From: Sciurus carolinensis
Lineage: Eukaryota; Chordata; Mammalia; Rodentia; Sciuridae
DNA length: 64,000 bases
Assembly (NCBI RefSeq): GCF_902686445.1
Contig: NC_062219.1
Location: 147,914,057-147,978,056, forward strand
Direction: 5' to 3'
The position numbers and the translations under genes are program-made. Below are positions 27,901-40,019 of this stretch, piece by piece (positions within the stretch are counted from its first letter, which is position 1; each line of letters begins with the position of its first letter). The notes under the pieces were generated by a model. The model worked only from the letters and a program-made list of their open reading frames with translations, had not been told where the DNA came from and ran no database searches.

Positions 27901-30900
27901 GAAACCTGATGAAACAGAGGCTGCAGCCGCTTATCATTCAGAATGACATTCCCCAAATATCTGCTTCTCTAATCCTTTTTAAGAATTTAAGTCCCAGTGC
28001 CTCTCACTCTGAGAGGACCCACTCTCTCCCTTGAGGGTGTCCCCATTCCCCTTTCTCATCCCTGCTAATAAACACAGGATTATTACTCAGGAGGGAAAAA
28101 AAAAATTTTTAAGGGAATTGAAAAAATTAATTGAAAAATGCTGTAATTAAAGGAAAATCCACTTTCTCTATCAGGTCCCTTTCTTGCCATCAATAGTCTT
28201 GACTGAATAGAAAGGGTACCAATGGGTATAGTCACACCAAACCTTCAAAAGCCAGCTGTTGCTTGGAGTAAAGCCACGAGCTCACAGTAAACGTGGGTAA
28301 GGCAGCTCTTGGGAAAGAGATACCTGGTCACCTTTGTTAATTATCATATCACAGGTCTCACCATTACTAGCAGGACTGCAGACAGACCTGGATTCAAGCT
28401 CTGTTTTCTCTACTTACTAGGTGGGTGGGACATTAAAACTGACTGCCCAGTTTACAAGGCAGGAATAAGCCAGGTTTGGTGGCGCAGGCCTGTAATCCCA
28501 GCAGCTCAGAAGCCTGAAGCAGGAGGATTGCAAGTTCAAGGCCAGCCTCAGCAACTTAGCAAGACCCTGTCTCTAAATAAAAAAGTAAGAAGGGTTGGGG
28601 TAAAGCAGCCCTGGGTTCAATTTCTGGTAACAAACAAACAAACAAAAGACAGGAATAATAGTTCCTAGGCACAGTGCTGTTGGGAGTGTTAAATACAATT
28701 AGCACCATGCCTAGACTGCGGTACCAACACAAGGGAAGTCAGTGACAATGTCCTCTCTCCCTGTGGTGGCTGTCATTACGATCCTTTCTTCCAGCACGAC
28801 CTCCTGTGAGAGTTCTGATATAATCATTTAAAGTCTTACATCTTGAAAATTCACATTAAGTGAAGTTAAATTGAAATAAAACCAAAAGTAAAAGAAATAA
28901 AAAAGGAAGAAGCTGCTTTTTGTTGAAGCCTTATTCCGGCTTGCTCTCTTTCAGCACTGAGCGCCTGGGCCTCCTACCCTGGCCCGGCTGTTCTGAAGGG
29001 TGAAGGGTGAAGGGTGAAGGGTGAAGGGTGGAGTCCTTCTCAGGGAGAGCTGCAGCCCACACACCTGGGACTGACGGCGTCTCTGAAAGGAAAAGCCACC
29101 GGCCAGCCCGCTAGGTAGAGGCCACAGGTTCCTTCTTTGCAAGATTCGTGCCCCTTCGACAGGCCTGCTCAGCCCCTGCAGCCGTGGCCCTGGGTCGCCC
29201 GTCCAGCTCTTACCTCTCCTCTGCCCACTGGGTCACCTTCTGCTGGGCTGTCTGGCTGCTGTAGGACAGGCGGTCGGGGCCGCTGCTCTGGGGCTGCCTC
29301 TCGGGCGAGAGCTGCTGACGCAGCTGCTCCAGCTCCCGCTCGTACATGAGCCGCTGCTCCTCCAGGGCGCTTCTCTTTTCCTCTAGGTACTGCTTCTCCA
29401 AGACCTGGACCACGTTCTGCACTGGGTCTGGCGAGTCAAGAGACAGGCAAGCGTCTTGAGTGGCAGCCAAGACAGGAAGCATGCAGCCTGCCAGGGCCCT
29501 GCTAGCAAGAACCATCACAGGGGGACCCAGTCCTGCAGAACTCCTTCTGGGAGATGCCTAAGGGCTCACAGACGAAATCCTCTCCGTTTCCTTTTTGAAG
29601 AGCATTTGAGATAAATGCCTCTTAGGTAAACATTCTTCGCATCCACCACCTGACTTCCTTCATGGCTTCTAAACAATCAGCCAACTTCTCCCAGCAGGTG
29701 GGTGAGAAGGGTATGTGATCCTAGGTCCCCCTGGAAGAACTTTGCGGACTCTTTGACGACCCCACAGATAGTGGGATTTTTACAGCGCTTGATTTCTATG
29801 CCCATTCAACTTGGACTTAGCTATGTCAAAGGGTTTGTGATTTTTACCACAAACCCCATTGACTCTTGAATTTCTCTAAGATGGGAAAGAAACCTAAAAA
29901 TCATGGCATATGTTTGAAAATACAGACGGAATATATGGTCAGGCAATTTCTCAGGTGTGATATCTAAGACGGTCATTCATTTGCAGAACTAACGAAACCT
30001 GCACCGGCCATCTTATTGATCCAGATCTGGAGGTCACCACCACACACGTGGTGCATGGGGATACACACATGGATGGAGCTTGCTCAGAGGAGCCATGTGG
30101 CGACTGGTGGTGGCTATGATGTAGGTGGGACTCGCATCCAACAAGATAACTGGTGAGGCAGGACTTGACCCCAGCAAAGACCAAGGAGCTGGGTGCGATG
30201 AGGCCACTGACCACATGCACCAAGTCACAGATATCCCGTGGCCTACAGGGACTGTGCCAGCCCACCTAGGTGGGAGAGCAAGACCATCACCACCTTGGTG
30301 AAGCGCCTCCAGGAAGGACATGGGAGCAAGAGGAGATCATTTCTAGACCTGCCTGGAACGTAACTTCTCCCATACGTCCACTCCTTGGCCTGTATTCAGT
30401 ACATTTGTGCTGTATTCCCACACGTTAGTCCTCAGTTCAGTTTACCAGAAAGAAGTTGGAAATTAAAATGACTCAGGAGGGATCTTTGTGTTACCTGATT
30501 ATGGCTGCTGTATGACTTTTCCAAAACACCCCAACAGGTTGTGAAATAAACATGTAAATTGTACAAATTTTCTATATTAGCGTTAGGAGAAAAAGGTAAC
30601 ATGCTATCTTAAAAAAAAGAAGGTTAAGTAATACAAAACAGAAGGAAGTTATTTTTTAAAGCCACAAGATACACTCAGTATGGGTGAGTTGTTTTAATAA
30701 AACACAGTGGCACTATTAACTCTCCCAGCTACATCTCAGGTAGAGGACTTTGGCCCTGCATGCAATTACCCCTTGAAAGCCCTGCGACAAGCCTACAGGT
30801 AGACTTCATTCTGGTTTAAAGATGAGGAAATTGGGAATCACAAAGTTTAAGTATACCTAACATCACAGAGCTAATGAATAAGTGATAACAGCCGGTTTGA

Positions 30901-33900
30901 ACTTCAGGGAAGTAAGTAGCCAATTGGCTGGGGTATTAACTTGGTAAATAAAGTTCTTATTCTTCCCCACAATGTTTTGCTTAGAATTAGTACTCCATTC
31001 TTTAAAAAGAAAATACTGTTCTTTCCTGACATAAAATTCAGCATTTGTCTAAGAAGCAGAAGAGTTTCATAGAGAAAATGCACTACAGGGTTTTAACTAA
31101 GAAGTGCTGAATATTTAATCCATATTTCCAATTTTTGGTCAGTGGTATAGAAACAGGCATGACCCCAAATGGCTGAGGCAGAGGGATCTCCCCTGTAGGT
31201 TCCTTGCGAAGGCAGAGGCCAGTGACAGAGGCTGTTTGAACTGTGTCAACAGGTGCCATGACGCAGCACAACTGCGGCTCAGTGGCCACAGGTCAATATG
31301 CAGAGGTGACAGCGGCTCCCCAGTCCTCCCTCTGAGCCTCAGTGGCTGGTCTCGGAAGCCTTGCCCCAGGGATGCTGGGTCTACCCTCCTGAGACTCACC
31401 ACAGCAGTCCTGCTGGAGGCCCCTGGGCTGGGCTTTTGTTTTATCTAAGATGCCGAGACCATCTCAGAAACCCCTTTCTCACAGACATCTGTGATGACTC
31501 CCTCTCCCCAAATCGACCAGTTTGCTGCTATTCTGCATCCTTTTAATCCAATCGTCTTGACCAACAAGGCAATCTGCATCTATGATAACGGCCCAGAGCA
31601 GAAGCCAAAGATCATCTGGCCTCTTCTCTGATGACTGGATCAAAGATTAGAAGATCATTCAGTTTGTGTTTTCTTGTCACTTTCCCCCTTTTTAATTTTC
31701 TTTGTGATGCTGGGGTTGTCAGCCCACGCCCGTGCACTCTGGGCAAGCACTCTGCCACGGGGCTGCTCTGCTCCTCTTGAAAGAACTGTTTTAAAATTCA
31801 ACTCAGGCCAAGACACCAAAGAGCTAAGTCTTGTAGGAGGAGAGAACAGACCACAGTGTTTGGGGGACACAGTGCTATCTCTTCTTCACTGCTTATGCTT
31901 TCCCTGGTAGGTAATTACAAAATGAGCCCAGACCAGTCAATCCTGCAGAGAATGGAAGAGGATGAGGCAGTGGTGGTGTTGGTGGAAGGGTATTTATGTA
32001 AGAAAAAGTACTAGAAATGGCTCACACCAACACGGCCAGAGCCCTGGATGGGAAGGGAGTCATCTCATGGAAAAGAGAAAACTCTGAATCTTAGGTGGAA
32101 TGACCTCTGCCACCCCTCCAAGGTTCTTTACTTTAGAGTTAGCTAGAAATTGGGAGATGAGTGTTTAATTCCTATTTTGAACCCTTGGGAATAAGCCACA
32201 ATTGTGGATGGGTATTAGATTTTTCTTTTACTTTAAATTGGCGGATTGGGTTTTAGATCAGTATTTACTCTGAAGACTCAGGTGCATTATTCTCATGTAC
32301 CGGGACAATGGAGGTGAGAATTCATCTGGAAGCACCACTGTCCGGCCTGTTGTGCTCCCGGTGATAAAGCCGCCAGCGACAGCAGCAATACCACTCAACC
32401 TTTTCTGTGCTCTTGGACGTACACGTAAGAACAGTCATCGAACTGTAACCACTGATAAGCCAATGGGGCTGGGTCAGAGCTGGGCAGGACATAATTGAAA
32501 AGAACATTTTCCAGTCAAGAACAGAGTACATAACCAGTCTGGGTGAGGCACATCTATAATCCCAGCAGCTCAGGAAGCTGAGGCAGGAGAATGGCAGGTT
32601 CAAGACCAGCCTCAGCAACTTAGTGAGCCTCTGTCTCAAAATAAAAATTTGCAAAAGGGCTGGGGATGTAGCTCAGAGGCAGAGTGCTTGCCTAGCATGT
32701 GACAGGTCCTAGGTTCCATCCCCAAAACCACTGAGGGGGCAGGGAGAGAGAAAACAAAGCACTTCTGTCAGGCAGAAAACCCCAGCTTCTTCCTGACGTC
32801 AACCAGATTTTGCCAAAGCAGCAGCACACGCACAAACAGCAGCACTGCTAAAACCAGCCAAGCTCCTGCATGCTGAGGCCAGCCAGCTAAAAACCTCTGT
32901 CCCATTGTTTGTGCAGGAGCTTCGTCTGGAACCACATGAGAGGGAAGAGAATCTTCAGATAGGACCACCAGGGGGACGACCACCAGGCAGACAGGCTGAC
33001 TATCGGGAAGCCACCTAGCAGCAGAGTGGAACGCTGTGAATGCGGTGGGGCCACCAGCCCTGTGGCACTTGCACCAGAGTGTGTGGGTGTGCCCCAGAGG
33101 TGAGCTCCACTGACCAGTGGAACTGGACAGGGTGGAGGGGACAGCGCTTGTACATAGGCGAAACCACGCCAGAGAGCCGGGCCTGATCTGAGATGCAAAT
33201 CCGAGCCAGGCCAGGGATGAGTGGCAGGCTGGCTGAGAGGGCGGGAGGGATCGAGGAATGCTCACTAAGTTCTCACTGGCTCCTTGGGGTTCGCTGTGAT
33301 GAGAAGGGAGCAGTTGGATAAAATCAGAAATCTGTGATCTGGGATGGATGAATACTGATACCACGGGAGTCCTCTGAGGGTTAAAGAAGAGACATCCAAA
33401 ATTCTACAACCTCATCAGACGAAACGAACTCTCCCCGAGTGGGCGTGCCTCTACCTGGAGCCCGGAGTCCACACCCTCCCGTCCCATCCGGGCACCTCCC
33501 ATAGCCAAAAAATAAAGACTTGATGCTTGGGTGTGTGGTTCAATGACTCACTAATGTGACTCTGAGGACGGAACAGCACTTTGGAATGTCTTCTAGGATT
33601 CCTCCCTCTTGGTGGGCAGTGGGGTGGGCGGAAGCTTGCTTTCTAGCCCTGGTCCGCCCGCTCTGCAGTGCGGAAAGCCCAGGGGCTCATCTAAATGCCT
33701 AATGCTCAGAGGAAAAAAAAAAAATCACTGAACTTCTAAAACTATTTCCTTACTCCATTTTTTTTTTTTCGTAATTTTATGCTCTTTATATAAATTTATG
33801 ACACTTATTTCTTCGGTCTGATCTTTTCTTTAGAACTCATATTTATAATTTAAAAAAGGGTCCCTGAGGCTAAACATCCATAAAGAAGGATGAATAAAAA

Positions 33901-36900
33901 GGTCATAATCTTGAGTCGTTCAACAGAATCACCGATTCCACATGCCAGAGATCTGACGACAGTTCTCCAGCCGCGCCCAAACTCCTCCAGAGGCTTTTTT
34001 GGAGACGGACAAAGTCACTATTTCAGGGGAGAGGTCCGCTGTGGAAAACAGTGCCGCCCAGCGTCCTATCGGGTAGAGGCTCCCTGGGTCAGGGTCCTGG
34101 AGGTCCCCCTGGCTCAAGCTAGACTGAGCTTTCTTAGGTGCCCCAGGAGAGAGGGAGAGCGAGACTGGGTCACAACCACAAACAGATTTCCTCAGGTGCT
34201 CTCGAATGTCACCTAACAGTTATTCTTGGAATCAGTTCTAGTCCCAGAAATGCTTCTTATGCCTGGCAACAGGGCAACTTTCCTGTATGGTGCCCCAGGC
34301 CCACATCTGGGAACTGGAAAACCAGGAGACAGAAAGAAGGGGCAGATTTATAAATCAGCAGGCAAGGGAAGCCACTGGAGTGTTTTACTGGATGCACACA
34401 GGTGTGTACAAGCACGGAGGAAGAGAGGAAAGGCACCCGTCCTTAGGACACAGAGGAGAAGCTTTACATGAACATTGAAAACCTTCTGGAAAGAGGGACC
34501 CGGCAGCATTGTTGTAAGGAGAGAGCTTTTTTAGAGAACGGAGGCAGATGGGGGTGCAGGTCAACAGAACCCATAAACACTTCACTTTCACTATCACTTA
34601 TAATGAGGTTACTTGTCTTTATTTATTAAATAAGTCTTTGGGGGATATAGTTTCCAGCTGAGTTTACAGTAAAACGCTATAACTTTCATCTCCCCATTAG
34701 ATTCTATTCAAAATTCCTGGATTCCTATTTTCTTGGGAATTTTCACACTCTCAAGAATTCAGAAACAAAAGGATCAGTAGCGGGCAATTTTGCTAAGTGA
34801 GGCTGCTGAAGTCATTTAGTAAGTACCCGCGGACCAAAACAGGTTGTCACAATCTGCTGGTCAACAAGGGACCACCGGCTTTCTGGTTGGACCCGAGGCA
34901 GGAGACCATCTTGACCTTTCCACCATTGCCTCCCGTGTCAGGACGGGCCGTTGTGTTGACCTAAACCTGAGAAGGACACTGGACGCGTCCAGCTCCTCCC
35001 GGAACCATGCCCGAGGAGGAAGGCCGGGCGCTGGAGCGGGGATGGGACTCACCGTTGCTGTTCAGGGTCTTCATGATGACCTCCATCTGGGCGAACTCGT
35101 AGTTGTAGTCGGGCTCCGAGGAGGCCTCGCTGGCCGCGTCCAGGTCGTGCTCGGCCGGGCTCGTTTCTTTCTCCAAGTCTTTCAGCCAGTCTCGCCGTTT
35201 CCTCTTAGGTAAGTTAATTCTGTGGGTGTTTCACCATGGGAGAAAGTCAACTCGTTTGAGACTTACACAGATAAGAGAAAGAGCGCCTCCAAATACTAGA
35301 GGAGAGGAAGATCGTTACCTAAAAAAGTGGTTATTTCCCCACAGGATTCTGTCACCGTGCCACAGCTGAGTGGCACTGCACACCAGAGCGCCGTTCACAC
35401 AGGACCTGAAGGGGCAGAGGACAAGGTCAGGGAGCAGAGCAGAGAGCGAGACCCAGTCTGGCACTCAGAGAGACGACGGGGGGAACTTTCTTAGGAGATG
35501 TATTCCAAGGACCAAGTGAAGAAGGAACAACAAAATTTGTTGTAGAAAAGCACAATCCAATGACCATGGGCTGCCAACAGCCCTTGGAGAGCAAGAGTCT
35601 GATGCGAGGCACTCCCAGCGGAGAAGAGAGCATCGCTGGTGGATAGTTGGTCAACATTTGCAAAAACCAAAATCATGCACTAAAGGAATAGCTCACAACA
35701 AAAAGCTTTCCTGGTAATGCAAAAACACAATAAAAACTAGAGGAAGGGATAATTAATTACAGTCAATCTGTTAAGGACCTTCAGGTGAAGTCTGATGATG
35801 AAAAATAAGGGACAGTATTTTGAGTTTAATTTTCTAAGGAGTTCCTCCTTACATATGGTCTCATGGCCTGAGTCCTATTCTCTCGAGGCCTCGAAGGCTC
35901 AGGGTTGTGAAATAAGTAGAGCTGGAATTCACACAGGCAAGGAACCACTCCTTCATAGAACGATCTCAACTCTGGTGACTGAGGACACCCTGACAATCAC
36001 AGAGCTGGCGCTCTTCAAGGACAACAGCTCCAATTTCCGCAAACGGAAAGCAAAGCCTGAGCACCCGGCATCCTTAGCTCTGATAAATGAGAGAGGTGGC
36101 CTTCCCCTGGAAAGAAGGCCGCAGGAAGGCCGTCGCCATGACCCCTTACCTCGCGTTTTCTTTCGGAGTCAGAGTGACGTCTCCGTCGGGGGCGATGTCG
36201 ATCTCACAGTGCTCGGGCTGAATGCCTATCCCGAAGAGCTGGATGTCCTGGGAGGTGTCCGCTCCCACCCTGGTGTGATCCTGGTGGCACAGCACAGGAA
36301 CATGAGAGCCCCACTCTACGAAGTGACCCAGCAAAAAGGCACCATGACCACCGTCAGCAGCCCAGCAGCCTACGTGTGACATTAAACGAACAAATGACAC
36401 CAACCGCACCACCCAGGGTACCTGGAGCGTCGGAGGTCCAAAGCTCACCTGAACACATTATAGTTAAAAAATCTTTAAACGTCACAAAAAAGTTTCTGGT
36501 CTATAGTGATCATGTACTGTTTTAAAACATAAGGAGATTGGACTTGAGAGTGAATAACGTGAGTCCCAGTTCTGAATTAACTATTACTGTGTAAGTGACC
36601 ATGAGCCACTTCTCCCTCTGGGCCCCAGTTTCCTCTCCTTTTTATTGGGGTAAAGAACCAGGATAACATCTATTTGACCTGTGTGACTCCTGGGTAAAAT
36701 TCTGTTTAGATGTCTGCATTCACAGTGAGAATGTTTTGAAAACAGCTAAATAAATTTTAAAATCACTAAAAAGCAGTTTATAGAAAGTCATATCTTTATA
36801 TATAACTTTTGCTCTTTCATTGATCCTGGGGATGGAACCCATGTAAGCATGAGCTCTACCACTGAGCTGCATATGTAATATAACATTTTAAATGATACAA

Positions 36901-39900
36901 ATAGCCAGGTGCGGTGGTGCACCCCTGTAATCCCAGCAGCTCGGGAGGCTGAGGCAGGAGGATCATGAGTTCAAAGCCAGCCTCAGCAACTCAGCCAGGC
37001 CCTAAGCAACTCAGCAAGACCCTGACTCTAAATAGAATACAAAATGGGGTTGGGAATGTGGCTCAGTGGTTGAGTGCCCCTGAGTTCAATCCCTGATACC
37101 CACCCCCCCAAAAAAATAAACAAATGAAATGATAGAAATAGCTGTTTTTCTAATATGAATATGATACAGAGTATTGCAGGTCATGAGTTATACAATGTAC
37201 AGGTGAGCGTTTTAAGAACTCTGAACCTCAGTCACACCAGAATTGGAACTACTGGAGATTCAGTCACTGTTCATACGGCAATATTTTCAGCTGCTCTACA
37301 AATTATTTAATCATTATGATCATTGTTATAGTTTGGATCTGGTCTTACCCCCCAGACTCATGGGTCAAGACCTTGGTCCTCAGCTGGAGACATGACTGGG
37401 AGGTGGTGGAGACTTCAGGAAGTGCAGTCTAGTTGGAGGAAGCACGTGACTGGGAACATGCCCTTGAAGGGTATGTTGGGACCCTGCCTCCTGCTTCGGC
37501 TTCCAGGTCACCACCAGCCGAGCAGCTTCACTGACCCATGTGCTCCCTGCCATGATGCACCTGCCTCACCACAGGCCCAGAGTCAAAGGGGCCAAGTGAC
37601 CATGAAGGCTCCGAAACCAAGGGCCAAGATAAACGTTCCTTCCCCAAGTTGTTTTTCTCAGGTATTCTGTCGCAATAGGGAAAAGCTGACTAGCACAATA
37701 ACACTTCCCTACGCAACAGAAAAGTGAAGGTCTTGGCTTTTCAGAATTAAAAGATCAGAAGTAATTCCTTACCCCTTAATCATTTCCTAAATAAACAGAT
37801 CCTAAATCTGCCAGTAGAGGCTCATTAAGTCAGAGGTTATTTACCATATTTATCTCTGGAAGGTGCTTGCTGCAGTTCTAGCTTACTATCCACTGTACTT
37901 CACAGATTCCCTAGGCAGATCAGAACCCTTAACAAAGTACCTGTCTAGCCCTTCGCAAGCAGGGAATCCCTCTGCACTTCGAGATTCAGGCATGTGGACC
38001 GTGTGAGTGTGTTGCCTTCCAGGCCCAGGGGCTCAAGCCTCGACAGTTACTTCAGTACTGCCACATATATTTATATACTATGTAATTTGGAGTGTGCATG
38101 CGTGACAAAGTGTGCTCAATGGTCAGCTGAATGTCCTGGTCACTGGGGGACCTGTTTCAAACAGATTTCCTATTTCTTACTGAGCCGAATAAGCCAGCAG
38201 TTCTAAAAGTGAGTTCATGAGAACCTTTAGGGAGGTCCACGAACCCAAAACCACTTTATTAAAAACATTGGTTATTTCCTCTGCTCTCTCATTCATCACA
38301 CATGGACACTGGAGTCTTTGGAGGCCACCCGATGGGTGGTGATGTAGCTCTGGAGACTAGCTGCTGTTTTGTTTGTTACATTTGTCTTTTAAAATGTCCT
38401 CAGTTTTAATGTCTAATGTAATAAACACAGATAAAACCTACGGAGTCCTTGACACTTTTAAACATTATAATTGGGTTCCAAAGTCAGGCAGTTTGAGAAT
38501 AACCACAATAACCTGTCCAACATGGTCAGGGTACATTCTGAAGCCAAGGTGCCAACTCCAGGGGGCCACACTTAATGGCTGACTATAGGACCAAAAGTCT
38601 TTTCCTGAGGATGAAGGTTTAGAGAAGAGAGACCTGGAAGCCCTTTGCTATCTACTCTAGAACTAGGGTCTAGACTTCAGGCTCATGTTGATCTTGAGAT
38701 CTCCTTAGAATTACTCAGAAGCCTAAGAGAGTCTCCAAGGCTCCTCAGGATCTCTGTGGCAGGACTCTGATATTCTCAGAATCCTCATCACCTCCCATTT
38801 GAGTCTTTCTCCTAGGTGGGGCTCACCTGGACACCCTTAGTGGCCCACTTGTGGCATCTGACACCTGCACAGCAGGGGACCTCACCCCAACTGCCCAGCC
38901 CCAGGTGAAACCAAAGAGAAACTTTCCATTCGCAGGTGATCAGATTACATGTTCCACTGTCTTGCTCCTAATGAGGGTTAAGCTGGATACAAAGGCAAAA
39001 TCACGGAGACAGGCGTCCAGGTTCAACCGGGAGCTATCCGTGGATGATTCAGGAGCGCAACTCTTCAAAGACTCTCACCTTTAAATAATAAACCAGAAGC
39101 TCGTTGAGAGCAGGGTCTGCGTTCAGGTTGACGAGGTAGCACTTGTCGTCTCCCACCTTGATGCCAGACGTCTCCAGGGAAATGCCCATACTCTCGAGCT
39201 GCCGCTGTCGCTCCTGGGCATTAAAAAAAAAAAAAAAGACAAAAGCAGGGAAGACTATTTGTTGCTGTATCACAAGACGTATCCATGGAAAGAGTAAGTC
39301 ACTGTTTCTGGGGACAGTGCCAAGGAGATGACACATTCTACTCCACTGAACCAAGTTTACCGAGAGCCTGCATGGTGTGCCATCTTGGGTCAGTGCCATA
39401 GGGCACCCAGGGTGAACCAGACTCCATCTCAGCCACGAAGGAGGTAAAATCCTGGCAGAGGGGACAAAACCACACAGCCGAATCTAGAAGAGGAGCGCAC
39501 TGTGCCCTCAGGGGAAGGAGACTGTGGTGGGTCCAGAGGCTCAGGAAAGGCTGCAGGAAGTTCCTGAAGCACGAGAAGAATTTCAACAGGAGGAAACGGA
39601 GGAGCAGCGAGAGGAAGACGGGTGTAGGGAAGCACGGTACAGACTCTGGCACAGTGCTGGCCTGGGGGGCCGAAAAACCCTGGCGCACAGGGAAAGGCAG
39701 AGGAGACAGTGGAACAGCAGGGTGGGACCTTGGGGTTGAAGGTCTGAATTCACTCATTCACTAATTCAGTTAATAGTTATTTTATAAACTTTACAAAGTG
39801 GTAGGTATTGATCCAGGGCTGGGAATGCAGCAGTGGCTACAGCAAAGTCCCTCCTTTCCTGGAAACAAATATTTCAGTGGGAAGAAACAGGCTATAAAAA

Positions 39901-39978
39901 CCAGCCAAGTGATAAACAGAATTCCCAGTGGAGTTAAGTGCTATGGGGACACATGAAGCAGTGTCAGGAGACAGGGAG

Positions 39979-40019
<41 letters not shown>

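Noticed and set aside
28994..29028. Tandem repeats as a possible CRISPR-like array
   Set aside because: Seven-base units with no spacers in a mammalian intron: a minisatellite.
32768..33364. 198-codon minus-strand frame, the longest in the window
   Set aside because: No recognisable domain, low-complexity serine/proline/leucine composition, and it lies in an LTR-like or retrocopy-like block; reported as unassigned instead of as a gene.
35795..36379. 194-codon plus-strand frame
   Set aside because: Its last third is the complement of KIF13A exon 10; the rest is intron.
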